This document shows, piece after piece, positions 51,579 to 60,885 of a DNA stretch of 64,000 bases (position 1 is the stretch's first letter; each line of letters begins with the position of its first letter). The notes under the pieces were generated by a model that had not been told where the DNA came from, made no database searches, and saw only the letters and a list, made by a program, of their open reading frames with translations. Made by a program: the position numbers and the translations under genes. Source of the DNA: CAG-791 sp000431495 (lineage in GTDB: Bacteria > Bacillota > Clostridia > Lachnospirales > Lachnospiraceae); NCBI GenBank assembly GCA_052117605.1, contig JBQKIT010000002.1; one strand, given 5' to 3'.

Positions 51579-53162
51579 ATGAAACCGGTAGTACTGGTAG
51601 TAATGGACGGTGTCGGCTGGACCGACAAGGATCAGGGAAATGCGGTGATGCATTCCTATAAGCCCCAGATTGATGAGCTGATGACAAAGTGGCCTCACAC
51701 CACGATCAAGGCAAGCGGAACGGCTGTCGGACTTCCTTCGGATGATGACATGGGCAATTCCGAGGTTGGTCACAATGCTCTTGGCTGCGGACAGATTTAT
51801 TCCCAGGGTGCGAAGCTTGTCAATGAGAGCATTGAGTCCGGAAAGATCTATGAGTCGAATGCCTGGAAGGGAGCTGTGGATTATCTGAAGAAGAACGGCG
51901 GAAAGCTTAACTTTGTCGGACTTCTTTCCGACGGAAACGTACATTCCAACATTTCGCACCTGATCGCAATGATCAAAGAGGCGAAGAAGGAAGGCATCGC
52001 AGAGGTTCGCGTACATGCTCTTCTTGATGGACGTGATGTTCCGGAAACCTCTGCTCTTCAGTATGTGGATGAGCTTGAGAATGTTTTCAGAGAGCTGAAT
52101 GATGATACCTTTCACGGCTGCATCGCTTCCGGCGGCGGACGTATGACCATTACCATGGACCGCTATGAGGCTGACTGGTCGATGGTTGAGAGAGGCTGGC
52201 ACATTCATGTTATGGGAGATGGCCCGAAGTATGCTTCCGCAACAGAGGCGATTGAGTCTCTCCGCAAGGAAGGCGGCTATACCGATCAGTACCTGCCCGG
52301 CTTTGTCATCGCTGACAAGGACGGAAATCCGGTCGGACCGATCGATGACGGCGATTCTGTCATCCTGTTCAACTTCCGCGGCGACCGTGCGGTTGAGTTC
52401 TCCAAGGCATTTGATTACATGGACAAGGGCTTTGATTCCTTCCCGATGCCGAAGAAGCCGAAGGTATTCTATGCAGGCATGCTGCAGTATGACGGCGATC
52501 TGAAGCTTCCGAACAATTTCCTGGTGGAGCCTCCGCACATTGAGCACACGATGAGTGAGTTCCTGGTGGAGAAGGGCGTGAAGTCCTATGCATGCTCCGA
52601 GACCCAGAAGTTCGGACATATGACGTATTTCTGGAACGGCAATCGTTCCGAGAAGTTCTCTGAGGAGCTTGAGGACTGGGAGGAGGTTCCTTCCGATGTT
52701 ATCCCGTTTGATCAGAAGCCCTGGATGAAGGCTACTGAAGTGACGGAGAAGATCGTCGAGGCCATTGAGAGCGGCAAGTATCAGTTCATCCGCTGCAACT
52801 ATCCGAATGGCGACATGGTCGGCCATACAGGAAACTATGAAGCAACCATCATCGGCGTAGAGGCTGTTGATCTGAATCTGAAGAGGGTTATGGATGCCTG
52901 CCTCAAGCATGACTACTGCATGCTGGTTATGGCAGATCACGGCAACTCCGATCAGATGTATGACAAGGGAACCAATCCGGACGGATCTCCGAAGCCGAAG
53001 ACCTCTCATACGCTGGCACGTGTTCCCTTCGCGGTCTTCAACGGACCGGAGGGCGTCAAGGTAAAGGACGGAGATTTCGGCCTTGCCAACGTAGCGGCTA
53101 CCACCGTGAAGATTCTTGGCTATGAGCCTCCGAAGGAATGGATGGAGAGCATCATTGAGTGA
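51579..53162 (+). CDS. gpmI: 2,3-bisphosphoglycerate-independent phosphoglycerate mutase
   Basis: ATG 51579 follows AAGGAGGTTTTACTT; an earlier in-frame ATG at 51555 precedes that site. 527 residues. The alkaline-phosphatase-fold metal sites appear in LVVMDGVGWTD and VMADHGNSDQMYD, and the catalytic Ser in DDMGNSEVGHNALG. It interconverts 3- and 2-phosphoglycerate in glycolysis. The stop overlaps the putative clpX start. Confidence 0.96.
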   Translation: MKPVVLVVMDGVGWTDKDQGNAVMHSYKPQIDELMTKWPHTTIKASGTAVGLPSDDDMGNSEVGHNALGCGQIYSQGAKLVNESIESGKIYESNAWKGAVDYLKKNGGKLNFVGLLSDGNVHSNISHLIAMIKEAKKEGIAEVRVHALLDGRDVPETSALQYVDELENVFRELNDDTFHGCIASGGGRMTITMDRYEADWSMVERGWHIHVMGDGPKYASATEAIESLRKEGGYTDQYLPGFVIADKDGNPVGPIDDGDSVILFNFRGDRAVEFSKAFDYMDKGFDSFPMPKKPKVFYAGMLQYDGDLKLPNNFLVEPPHIEHTMSEFLVEKGVKSYACSETQKFGHMTYFWNGNRSEKFSEELEDWEEVPSDVIPFDQKPWMKATEVTEKIVEAIESGKYQFIRCNYPNGDMVGHTGNYEATIIGVEAVDLNLKRVMDACLKHDYCMLVMADHGNSDQMYDKGTNPDGSPKPKTSHTLARVPFAVFNGPEGVKVKDGDFGLANVAATTVKILGYEPPKEWMESIIE

Positions 53163-54741
53163 CTTTAACAACAATCAGAATCATGATAAGGAGCAGGATG
53201 GCAGCACGCACATTCGTTACTGCGCGATCTGCCATCGCTCGGAGCAGGATGCGGGACGCCTGGTAGATATGCCGGGCGGACTGAGCATCTGCCCGAGCTG
53301 CATGCAGCACATGGTTGACGCTGCAAGCTCTGTGGATTATCAGCAGTTTATGGACCAGATCTCGAAGGGAATGATGCCGGATGTTTCGGATCTCATGAGC
53401 CTTGCAAAAGCTCCGGAAGAGAAGCCGGATGAAGAAAAGCCGGATGAAGAGAAGCCGTCTGGGGAGCAGCCTTCCGGGAACAAGGAAGAAGAGCACCGCA
53501 GAAAGCCGACGGTCAGCTTCGTAAATCTGGGGGATATCTTCGGCGGCTTCGGAGGAAATCCGCAGCCGAAGGTCAAGAAGAAAAAGAAGCAGGGCCCGAA
53601 GCCTGTTTTCACCTCGGACAACATTCCGGCGCCTCACCTTCTGAAGGCGGAGCTGGATAAGTATGTCATCGGGCAGGAGAAGGCGAAGAAGACGATTTCG
53701 GTCGCAGCCTACAATCACTACAAGCGAGTGAAGACGGGCACGATGGATGATATCGAGATCGAGAAGTCCAACATTCTTCTGATCGGACCTACCGGTGCGG
53801 GTAAGACGTATCTTGTCCGCACGCTGGCAAGACTTCTGGATGTTCCGCTTGCCATTACGGATGCGACCAGTCTGACCGAGGCAGGCTACATCGGTGATGA
53901 CGTCGAGAGCTGCATTTCGAAGCTTCTTGCGGAGGCTGACAACGATGTGGACCGCGCACAGAAGGGCATCATTTTCATCGATGAGATCGATAAGCTTGCG
54001 AAGAAGCAGAACATGAACTCCCGCGATGTTTCCGGCGAAGCGGTGCAGCAGGGACTTTTAAAGCTCCTGGAAGGAAGCGAGGTGGACGTTCCGGTCGGAG
54101 CAGGCTCCAAGAACGGTATGGTCCCCACGGTGACCGTGGATACAAGCAATATTCTGTTCATCTGCGGCGGTGCGTTTCCTGCACTGGAGGGAATCATCAA
54201 AGAGAGACTGACGAAGCAGTCCTCCATGGGATTCTCCGCGGAGCTGAAGGACCGGTTCAGCAAGGAGGAAGACGTTCTCACCAAGGTGACGAATGATGAT
54301 CTGCGCTCGTTTGGCATGATTCCCGAGTTTATCGGTCGTCTCCCCATTGTCTGCACGCTGCAGGATCTGGATGAGGATATGCTGGTGCGAATTCTGAAGG
54401 AGCCGAGAAATGCCATTCTGAAGCAGTATCAGAAGCTCCTTGCGCTGGATGATGTGGAGCTGGACTTTGAGGAGGACGCGCTTCACGCGATTGCGAAGAA
54501 GGCGATGAAGAAGGATACCGGAGCCCGGGCCCTTCGTTCGATCATTGAGGGCTTCATGATGGACATCATGTACGAAATTCCGAAGGATCGGAACATCGGG
54601 AAGGTGACCATTACGGCGGATTATGTAAACGGACGTGGCGGTCCGAGAGTGGAGATCCGACAGGATCTGGAGATCCCGACGCCTGCGCTGGAGGATAAGT
54701 CAGCCGGCGAGCTGCCCTGCAGTGAGAACAAGACAGATTGA
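53155..54741 (+). CDS. clpX: ClpX-like ATP-dependent protease ATPase subunit
   Basis: No ATG fits the start. TTG 53155 (MSDFNNNQNHDKEQDG), overlapping the gpmI stop and preceded by GGAGAG, is the best choice; the product is 528 residues against about 420 for ordinary ClpX. The N-terminal zinc-binding domain has Cys 23, 26, 46 and 49. An acidic linker with DEEKP repeats and a lysine-rich patch (KVKKKKKQGPK) is the extra length. The AAA+ core has Walker A GPTGAGKT, pore loop GYIG (not the usual GYVG), Walker B IIFIDEIDK and sensor GRLPIV. It unfolds substrates for ClpP; no clpP is nearby, so this may be a second ClpX form. Confidence 0.88.
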   Translation: MSDFNNNQNHDKEQDGSTHIRYCAICHRSEQDAGRLVDMPGGLSICPSCMQHMVDAASSVDYQQFMDQISKGMMPDVSDLMSLAKAPEEKPDEEKPDEEKPSGEQPSGNKEEEHRRKPTVSFVNLGDIFGGFGGNPQPKVKKKKKQGPKPVFTSDNIPAPHLLKAELDKYVIGQEKAKKTISVAAYNHYKRVKTGTMDDIEIEKSNILLIGPTGAGKTYLVRTLARLLDVPLAITDATSLTEAGYIGDDVESCISKLLAEADNDVDRAQKGIIFIDEIDKLAKKQNMNSRDVSGEAVQQGLLKLLEGSEVDVPVGAGSKNGMVPTVTVDTSNILFICGGAFPALEGIIKERLTKQSSMGFSAELKDRFSKEEDVLTKVTNDDLRSFGMIPEFIGRLPIVCTLQDLDEDMLVRILKEPRNAILKQYQKLLALDDVELDFEEDALHAIAKKAMKKDTGARALRSIIEGFMMDIMYEIPKDRNIGKVTITADYVNGRGGPRVEIRQDLEIPTPALEDKSAGELPCSENKTD

Positions 54742-54752
54742 TGAAACAGCAA

Positions 54753-54788
54753 GTCCCCGCAGGAACGGAAACGATCCTGCGGGGATTT
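54753..54788 (+). terminator. Probable terminator after clpX
   Basis: TCCCCGCAGGA and TCCTGCGGGGA pair around an ACGGAAACGA loop, followed by a weak TTTAC tract. Confidence 0.6.
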
Positions 54789-54849
54789 ACTATCCGGGGA
54801 TATCGAACGGTTTTCAGTCGATATCAATCAGGAAAAGAAGGAGTGCTGC

Positions 54850-55305
54850 ATGATGGAATGGGGAAAGATTCTCCTGTCTGCTGCGGTGTTTGCTGCAGAT
54901 CAGACCGGAAAAGTAATGAGCAGGACAAGCTGGTCCAAAAGGAATCGGACGGTTGGCAGAAAGCCGGTATCGGTTACACTCTGCCACAGCAGGAACGAAG
55001 GTGCGTTTCTGAATCTGGGCGAGAAAAGGCCCGCCGTGATTCAGATGATCTCGGTGGGCCTTACGGTGATATTGACGCTGGTATTCATTCTGACGCTCGG
55101 AAAAGCGGGAAAGCACCTTCTGAAAACCGGTCTGTCGCTTCTTCTCGGCGGGGCCTTCAGTAATACGTATGACCGTATGAAGGCGAAGGCGGTCACGGAT
55201 TATATCCGTTTTGATTTCGGGCCGGAGAGGCTCCGGCAGATCGTGTTCAACCTGGGCGACTTTGCAATTATGATCGGAGCGCTGCTCACGGTTCTCGGGA
55301 GCTGA
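54850..55305 (+). CDS. Signal peptidase II-like (LspA family) membrane protein
   Basis: A 151-residue protein with GGAG 8 bases before ATG 54850. It keeps the order of LspA landmarks: an N-terminal helix ending ADQTGK, RNEGAFLN, GGAFSNTYDRMKAKAVTDYI and VFNLGDFAIMIG. The Asp residues in VTDYI and NLGDF correspond to the catalytic pair. The segment between helix 1 and NEGAF is unusually basic (SKRNRTVGRK). It could be a real prolipoprotein peptidase or a divergent paralogue. It converges with the carbamate kinase gene, with one base between stops. Confidence 0.75.
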   Translation: MMEWGKILLSAAVFAADQTGKVMSRTSWSKRNRTVGRKPVSVTLCHSRNEGAFLNLGEKRPAVIQMISVGLTVILTLVFILTLGKAGKHLLKTGLSLLLGGAFSNTYDRMKAKAVTDYIRFDFGPERLRQIVFNLGDFAIMIGALLTVLGS

Positions 55306-55306
55306 C

Positions 55307-56245
55307 TTATGCCGTGATGAGCGTTCCTGCCTTGCCCTCCAGCGCAGCGGTTGCATTCTCTGCCGTTGTAATCAGAACGCGGCCTGCCGGATTGGCCTTC
55401 AGGTATGTGATGGCTGCCTGAATCTTGGGAAGCATGTCGGAGGCACCGAACTGGCCGTCTGCAATGTACTTCTTCGCATCCTCAACCTTCATCGAGGAAA
55501 TGGCTTCCTGATTCGGCGCACCGAAGTTCAGGAACACATTCGGAACGCTGGTCAGAATGAGAAGAACGTCGGATTTCAGATCACTTGCGAGCTTTCCTGC
55601 AATATCATCCTTCTCGATGACAGCAGAAGCTCCCTGCAGGGCTTCATCCTGAACGATAACGGGAATTCCGCCGCCTCCGCAGCAGATGACCGCCTGTCCG
55701 TGATCTGCAAGAAGACGGATGGAATCAAGCTCCAGAATATCAAGCGGCTTCGGTGTCGCAACAACACGAAGATAGCCCTTGCCCTCTTCCTCTACTACGT
55801 AATTGCCCTTCTTGGTTTCGTTCTCGGCATCTTCCTTCGACATATAACGGCCGATCTTCTTGGAAGGTGCATAGAAGGCCTCATCATAAGGATCCACACT
55901 CACCTGCGTCAGAATGGTGGAAACCGGAGTGGTATTCCCGCGGGAGAGAAGCTCTGCCTTCAGAGCATTCTGAATGTCATATCCGGCATAGCCCTGGCTC
56001 ATGGCACTGCAGACGCACATGGGAGCCGGAGAATAATCAATGTAAATACGATGCAGCTCTGTCATCGCCTTGTGAATCATGGAAACCTGCGGTCCGTTGC
56101 TGTGGGTGATGGTGAGCTGGCATCCGGCGTCCATCAGATCTGCCAGATACTTCGCCGTGTAGTGAACGGCATCCCACTGCTGCGTTGTTGTGTAGCCAAG
56201 TGCGCTGTGACCGAGGGCAACAACGACTCTCTTTGTATTCTCCAT
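55307..56245 (-). CDS. arcC: Carbamate kinase
   Basis: The minus-strand ATG at 56245 follows GGGAGGTAGGT; the frame stays open further upstream without a better start. 312 residues of the amino-acid kinase fold: VVVALGHSALG (where most have GGNAL), ITHSNGPQVS, CCGGGGIPVI near residue 210 and LILTSVPNVFLNFG. It makes ATP from carbamoyl phosphate and ADP. No arginine deiminase or carbamoyltransferase gene is in the window, so its carbamoyl phosphate source is not shown. Confidence 0.92.
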   Translation of the reverse strand: MENTKRVVVALGHSALGYTTTQQWDAVHYTAKYLADLMDAGCQLTITHSNGPQVSMIHKAMTELHRIYIDYSPAPMCVCSAMSQGYAGYDIQNALKAELLSRGNTTPVSTILTQVSVDPYDEAFYAPSKKIGRYMSKEDAENETKKGNYVVEEEGKGYLRVVATPKPLDILELDSIRLLADHGQAVICCGGGGIPVIVQDEALQGASAVIEKDDIAGKLASDLKSDVLLILTSVPNVFLNFGAPNQEAISSMKVEDAKKYIADGQFGASDMLPKIQAAITYLKANPAGRVLITTAENATAALEGKAGTLITA

Positions 56246-56346
56246 ACCTACCTCCCAAAAGCCGGCGCTGACCGGCTGTGATTCGTATTTTCCCTTAGTG
56301 TAACACAAACCTGCGGAAAAATTTATCCGGAAGAGCGGAAAAAGTG

Positions 56347-56420
56347 TTGACAAGAAGACGAGTGAAATTTATATTTGTATTCAAGCAATTCATACGTGAA
56401 TACTAGGAATACAAAAACAA
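56347..56420 (+). promoter_or_regulatory. cysK promoter with nearby repeated GAATAC elements
   Basis: TTGACA (56347-56352) and TATATT (56370-56375) are 17 bases apart. Just downstream GTATTC and GAATAC form a dyad, and GAATACTAGGAATAC repeats the half-site. This could bind a cysteine regulator such as the Rrf2-family CymR, which is an inference. Confidence 0.6.
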
Positions 56421-56511
56421 CGGTGAGCCGGGGACGAACGATTCCGGAAACCGGTAAGAGGCCCGATGACACCGGAAAGGGATCGGACACAGGCAAGAAG
56501 GAGGCAGCCAG

Positions 56512-57453
56512 ATGGCAAAGATTTATAAGAGCGCAACAGAACTGATCGGACACACACCGCTTCTGGAGCTGGCAAATTTTGAGGCGAAGAAGGGCATCAC
56601 GGATACAAAGCTGATCGCGAAGCTGGAGTATTTCAATCCGGCGGGATCTGTCAAGGACAGAATCGCAGCAGGAATGATCGATGACGCAGAAAAGAGCGGC
56701 AAGCTGAAGCCCGGTGCAACGATCATTGAGCCCACAAGCGGCAACACCGGCATCGGCATTGCTTTCGTTGCAGCAGCAAGAGGCTATCATGCAATTCTTA
56801 CGCTGCCGGATACCATGAGCGTTGAGCGCCGCACCCTTCTCAGGGCTTACGGTGCGGAGCTTGTTCTTACGGAAGGCGCAAAGGGAATGAAGGGTGCCAT
56901 TGCCAAGGCAAACGAGCTGCAGGCTGCCACTCCCGGCTCCGTCATTCTCGGACAGTTCGACAACCCGGCAAACCCGAAGACGCATTATGAGACGACCGGA
57001 CCGGAGATCTGGGAGGATACGGACGGAAAGGTGGATGTGTTCGTGGCAGGTGTCGGCACGGGCGGAACCTTAAGCGGTGTCGGCAAATACCTGAAGGAGA
57101 AGAATCCGGTGGTGAAGATCGTCGCAGTGGAGCCGGAAACCTCTCCGGTGCTTTCCGGCGGCAATGCAGGCCCTCACAAGATTCAGGGAATCGGTGCAGG
57201 CTTTGTCCCGAAGACTCTGGACACCACCATCTATGATGAAATCATCAAGGTGCCGAATGAGGCAGCCTTTGAGACCGGCAAGGAGCTTGCCCAGGCGGAA
57301 GGGTTCCTCACAGGTATCAGCTCGGGCGCCGCAGTGTGGGCAGGCCTTCAGCTTGCAAAGCGTCCGGAGAACAAGGGCAAGAACATTGTGGTTCTTCTTC
57401 CGGATTCCGGTGATCGCTATCTGTCGACTCCTCTTTACAGCACGGGAGAGTGA
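56512..57453 (+). CDS. cysK: Cysteine synthase (O-acetylserine sulfhydrylase)
   Basis: A 313-residue PLP enzyme with AAGGAGG before the ATG. The PLP lysine is in GSVKDRIA, the substrate loop is TSGNTGIGIAF, and the phosphate loop is GVGTGGTLSGVG. It makes cysteine from O-acetylserine and sulfide. Monocistronic with its own promoter and terminator. Confidence 0.96.
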   Translation: MAKIYKSATELIGHTPLLELANFEAKKGITDTKLIAKLEYFNPAGSVKDRIAAGMIDDAEKSGKLKPGATIIEPTSGNTGIGIAFVAAARGYHAILTLPDTMSVERRTLLRAYGAELVLTEGAKGMKGAIAKANELQAATPGSVILGQFDNPANPKTHYETTGPEIWEDTDGKVDVFVAGVGTGGTLSGVGKYLKEKNPVVKIVAVEPETSPVLSGGNAGPHKIQGIGAGFVPKTLDTTIYDEIIKVPNEAAFETGKELAQAEGFLTGISSGAAVWAGLQLAKRPENKGKNIVVLLPDSGDRYLSTPLYSTGE

Positions 57454-57518
57454 GCCTCTGACCTGGTTTCCGACCTTGGGAAAATAAGCAGTTTGTTCGC
57501 AGCAGAATAATACGCATA

Positions 57519-57566
57519 TCCGTAAGGGAGCATGTCTTTCATATGAAAAACATGCTCCCTTACGGT
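57519..57566 (+). terminator. Terminator after cysK
   Basis: CCGTAAGGGAGCATGT and ACATGCTCCCTTACGG form a perfect 16-bp stem, followed by TTCTT. Confidence 0.8.
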
Positions 57567-57676
57567 TCTTCAGAGCAATGTAATATCGCCCGGTGAAAAG
57601 CAGAAAAAACCAGTTGCAATCTGTTTCGGAAGGAATAAAGTGAACCATAAGAACTGTTTTTCAGGAGGGGCTACTT

Positions 57677-59074
57677 ATGGGAAAGTTACGCAGATCTTCG
57701 GCGTCCGGTGGGGTAAAGGACCTGACGGTCGGAGAACCGATGGGGCTGATTCTTGGGTTTGCACTGCCGCTTCTTGGCGGAATGCTGTTTCAGCAGCTGT
57801 ACGGCATGGTGGATTCGCTGATTGTCGGAAGGTTTCTGGGAGTCAAGGCACTGGCAGGGGTCGGAGATACCGGCTCCATTACGTTTATGATCATTGGCTT
57901 TTGCATGGGTGTATGCAACGGTTTTTCCATTCCGATCTCGCAGCGTTTTGGCGCAAAGGATTATGCCGACATGCGCAGATTCCTTGCGCACGCCATTTAT
58001 GCCAGTGCTGTGATGGCAGTTGTGATGACGGTTGTGTGCAGTCTCCTCTGCAGGCCGATTCTGACGGCGATGAATACTCCGGCAGATATCTTTGACTATG
58101 CATACATCTACCTGCTGATTATATTTCTGGGAATTCCGACCAACATTCTCTACAACCTGTTCTCCGGAGCAATTCGTGCTCTTGGGGATTCGAAGGCACC
58201 GGTCCTCTTTCTGATCGTCTCGTCGGTGGTGAATATTGCACTTGACCTTCTTCTGATTCTCGTCATTCCGATGGGCGTTGCGGGGGCGGCGATTGCGACG
58301 GTCATTTCACAGGGGGCGTCCGGAATCCTTGCTGTAGTCTATATGATTAAGAAGGTGAAGGTTCTCCGGATCCGGAAGGAGGAGTGGGAGTTTCACGGCT
58401 ATTATATCCGGGTCCTTCTTATAATGGGAATCCCGATGGGACTGCAGTATTCCATCACTGCAATCGGCAGTATCGTGTTGACTACAGCAGTCAATGGGCT
58501 GGGATCCGTCTATGTTGCGGCACAGACGGCAGCGGGACGCGTTTCCTGCTTCTTCTGCACGGTGTATGATGCGCTCGGCTCTACGATGGCAACCTACGGA
58601 GGACAGAACGTCGGCGCGAAGAAGCTTGGACGGCTGAACAAGGGGCTGAAGTGTGCTTCGATTATCGGTACCATTTACTCTCTGGCGGTATTTGTGATTA
58701 TGTTTTTCTATGGAAGGCCTTTTGCGGCCCTGTTCGTCAGCAGTGCGGAGACCGAAATTCTGGATGCCGCAAGACTGTCTCTTGTCATTGGCACCGCATT
58801 TTACGTTCCGTTGGCCTTTGTGAACATCGTGCGCTTTCTGATTCAGGGAATGGGATATCCGATGCTGGCAATTTTTGCAGGTGTCTTTGAGATGATCGGG
58901 AGAATCGCGGCCGCGGTCTTCCTGGTTCCTGTATTTGGATTTACAGGGGTGTGCGTGGCAAGTCCGATCGCCTGGATTCTTGCGGATGCGTTCCTGTTCC
59001 CGGCATATTTCCACGTAAGGAAAAAGACCTATCAGCTGTATCATATGGATCCGGAGGGGCCGGATCCGGAATAA
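57677..59074 (+). CDS. MATE family efflux transporter (second copy)
   Basis: A 465-residue membrane protein with CAGGAGGGG 6-8 bases before the ATG. Two MatE halves and 12 helices; the start is TVGEPMGLILGFALPLLGG and QQLYGMVDSLIVGRFLG. It is related to, but clearly different from, the MATE protein at 18.3 kb. Substrate unknown. Confidence 0.9.
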   Translation: MGKLRRSSASGGVKDLTVGEPMGLILGFALPLLGGMLFQQLYGMVDSLIVGRFLGVKALAGVGDTGSITFMIIGFCMGVCNGFSIPISQRFGAKDYADMRRFLAHAIYASAVMAVVMTVVCSLLCRPILTAMNTPADIFDYAYIYLLIIFLGIPTNILYNLFSGAIRALGDSKAPVLFLIVSSVVNIALDLLLILVIPMGVAGAAIATVISQGASGILAVVYMIKKVKVLRIRKEEWEFHGYYIRVLLIMGIPMGLQYSITAIGSIVLTTAVNGLGSVYVAAQTAAGRVSCFFCTVYDALGSTMATYGGQNVGAKKLGRLNKGLKCASIIGTIYSLAVFVIMFFYGRPFAALFVSSAETEILDAARLSLVIGTAFYVPLAFVNIVRFLIQGMGYPMLAIFAGVFEMIGRIAAAVFLVPVFGFTGVCVASPIAWILADAFLFPAYFHVRKKTYQLYHMDPEGPDPE

Positions 59075-59091
59075 GAAATCACCGGAGATAA

Positions 59092-59145
59092 AATAAGGGT
59101 CAGATCCCGCGGACATTTGTCTGAGGGATCTGACCCTTATTTATG
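59092..59145. terminator. Bidirectional terminator
   Basis: ATAAGGGTCAGATCCC and GGGATCTGACCCTTAT pair around a 16-base loop with A/T runs on both sides. It serves the MATE gene and the convergent DUF975 gene. Confidence 0.85.
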
Positions 59146-59158
59146 AGCTTGCCTCCTG

Positions 59159-59908
59159 TCAGATCGTGTGATCAATCAGCCTGCGGTAAAATGCCGCAAG
59201 CGCGGCATTCCGATATGCGTAGACCCAGAAGGCGGCGAAGCCGAAGGAGCATACGGAGAGAAGCCAGAGCGGCAGAAAAGAAAGCTCCAGGTACAAAAGC
59301 GGAAGACGATGCTTCTTCATGAGTCTTTGGCTTTTCTGAAGCACCTCCTTTGCGGAAAGGTCCGGATAATCCAGCAGAAGATACAGTACCGGATAGAAGG
59401 TAAGATCCAGATACAGACCGGCGATGAGGCCAAGAGCCATCAGAGACCAGAACAGGACATCGCTCTGCGGATTCCGGAGATTGACAATCTGGGCAGGCAG
59501 CAGGAAGAAAGTCTGCAGAGCAGCAAGAACAGCGGTGATTCTGACGATCGTATCCGGACTTTCGAAAAATCCAAGGAGCAGGTCGGAGGGCTGCGCCTCC
59601 TGTCCGTATTGCAGCTTCACATGGATGCAGATCACTCCGTATCGGAAGATTCCGGCAAGAATGCTGACCAGAATGCTCATGAGCGCTGACAGGAGGATGG
59701 CGGCAACTCCGGAGGAGGGGAGTGCTCCCTGAAGAAGGAGCTCCAGAAGCAGCAGAACAAGAAGGAAGGCAGCGCCGCCGCCCGCAGCAATTCCGAGATG
59801 CCCGAGAATGGCATTTCGTCCCTCGGCCTTGCAGTCTGCGCTGAGCGCATGCAGGGAGAGTCGTTTCCTTCTGCGTGAGAGATCGTTGGTACCGGTAAGT
59901 GTTTCCAT
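59159..59908 (-). CDS. DUF975 family membrane protein
   Basis: A 249-residue protein with AGAAAGGA before the minus-strand ATG. After a basic N-terminus there are about five helices. The family segment YPDLSAKEVLQKSQRLMKKH, the cytoplasmic loop followed by ELSFLPLWLLSV and the closing AFYRRLI are typical of DUF975. Function unknown. It probably forms an operon with the membrane gene upstream at 59936-60424. Confidence 0.85.
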   Translation of the reverse strand: METLTGTNDLSRRRKRLSLHALSADCKAEGRNAILGHLGIAAGGGAAFLLVLLLLELLLQGALPSSGVAAILLSALMSILVSILAGIFRYGVICIHVKLQYGQEAQPSDLLLGFFESPDTIVRITAVLAALQTFFLLPAQIVNLRNPQSDVLFWSLMALGLIAGLYLDLTFYPVLYLLLDYPDLSAKEVLQKSQRLMKKHRLPLLYLELSFLPLWLLSVCSFGFAAFWVYAYRNAALAAFYRRLIDHTI

Positions 59909-59935
59909 GTTTTCCTTTCTGAGTGCAGCCTGGAG

Positions 59936-60424
59936 CTACAGGATGCCTCCTGTCGAAGGAGTCAGACCCAGCTGCTGCAGCAGGTCGTTGACCGAGTATC
60001 CGTAGAGCTGCTGTACGATGGAATCCGCGTACGTGCGGAAGGCTGTATCGTGAAGAAGCAGATATACAAAGACGATGCAGGAAGCCAGCAGGAGAAAATT
60101 AATGACAAGGCTGATCGTTCCGAACATTACGGCCTGTCTGGCGCCATGTGTGAAAGATTCCTGTTTTCCCTTCGAGATAATTGCGAGAACGATGGCGATG
60201 CTGCCGAAAATGATCGGGACAAAAATCGGGAAAAAGATTGTTGTTCCGATGGAGAAAACACCGATTAAGGCGGCAGTGCGACCGAGCTGCCTTCCGTATT
60301 CGGGCTGGGGATGCCAGTTGGGATCCTGCTCAAAGGTGCCTTGCCCGCTGCTGTTTTCGGAAGGATCCCGGTTCAGCTTCTGCCAGTAGGGATTCTGATG
60401 GGGATCCGTGTAATAGCTGTTCAT
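59936..60424 (-). CDS. Small membrane protein with Gln/Asn/Pro-rich N-terminus
   Basis: The start is the ATG at 60424 (MNSYYTDPHQNPYWQKLN) with AAAGAGG upstream. 162 residues. A polar N-terminal tail of about 45 residues is followed by two pairs of helices (ALIGVFSIGTTIFFPIFVPI, FGSIAIVLAIISKG; VMFGTISLVINFLLLASCIV). The layout recalls DUF4190-like proteins, but I do not recognise the family for certain. The next gene (DUF975) starts 28 bases downstream on the same strand. Confidence 0.75.
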   Translation of the reverse strand: MNSYYTDPHQNPYWQKLNRDPSENSSGQGTFEQDPNWHPQPEYGRQLGRTAALIGVFSIGTTIFFPIFVPIIFGSIAIVLAIISKGKQESFTHGARQAVMFGTISLVINFLLLASCIVFVYLLLHDTAFRTYADSIVQQLYGYSVNDLLQQLGLTPSTGGIL

Positions 60425-60557
60425 AAACGTATGCCTCTTTGTCTGCATTTTTATGTAGTACGAGTATATCCGTTTTCCGAAAAAAGAACAAATGGGACAG
60501 ACTCTCGCTTTTGTGGTTCTATGGGACACTCTGTCTGTTTTGTGGTCCGCTCTTTGG

Positions 60558-60586
60558 TTGACACCGGATATCCATAGGTCTATCAT
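60558..60586 (+). promoter_or_regulatory. Predicted sigma-A promoter of metK
   Basis: TTGACA (60558-60563) and TATCAT (60581-60586) are exactly 17 bases apart, and the transcript would begin about 20 bases before the SAM-I aptamer. Confidence 0.75.
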
Positions 60587-60611
60587 CCCAAATGACATGT
60601 AAAACTTAATA

Positions 60612-60745
60612 TCTCTTATTCAGAGTGGTGGAGGTACATAGGACCTGTGAAGCCACGGCAACCTTTGCCTGCTTTGCATTTGTGCAAGAAGCAAAAGGTG
60701 CCAACCTGAGCGATGGTGTTTGAATACGCAGTCGAGCAATAAGGG
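60612..60745 (+). promoter_or_regulatory. SAM-I (S-box) riboswitch
   Basis: The aptamer begins CTCTTATTCAGAGTGGTGGAG and continues through GTGAAGCCACGGCAACC, both hallmark S-box segments, and ends with GAGCAATAAGGG, which pairs with the 5' CTCTTATT to close P1. SAM binding would favour the terminator that follows and shut off metK. Confidence 0.95.
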
Positions 60746-60764
60746 ATTTGTGACACGAACAGAT

Positions 60765-60796
60765 CCGCCTGCTTGATTTCGCAGGCGGTTTTTTTC
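60765..60796 (+). terminator. Terminator of the SAM-I riboswitch
   Basis: CCGCCTGC and GCAGGCGG enclose TTGATTTC and are followed by TTTTTTT. Confidence 0.92.
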
Positions 60797-60885
60797 ACGC
60801 AATCCGGGAATAAGATATTAAGTCCAATCGGGAGTCGGCTTTGCCGGCACCCTCAACTGACTTTCAGAACAAAGGAGGTTCTAAA

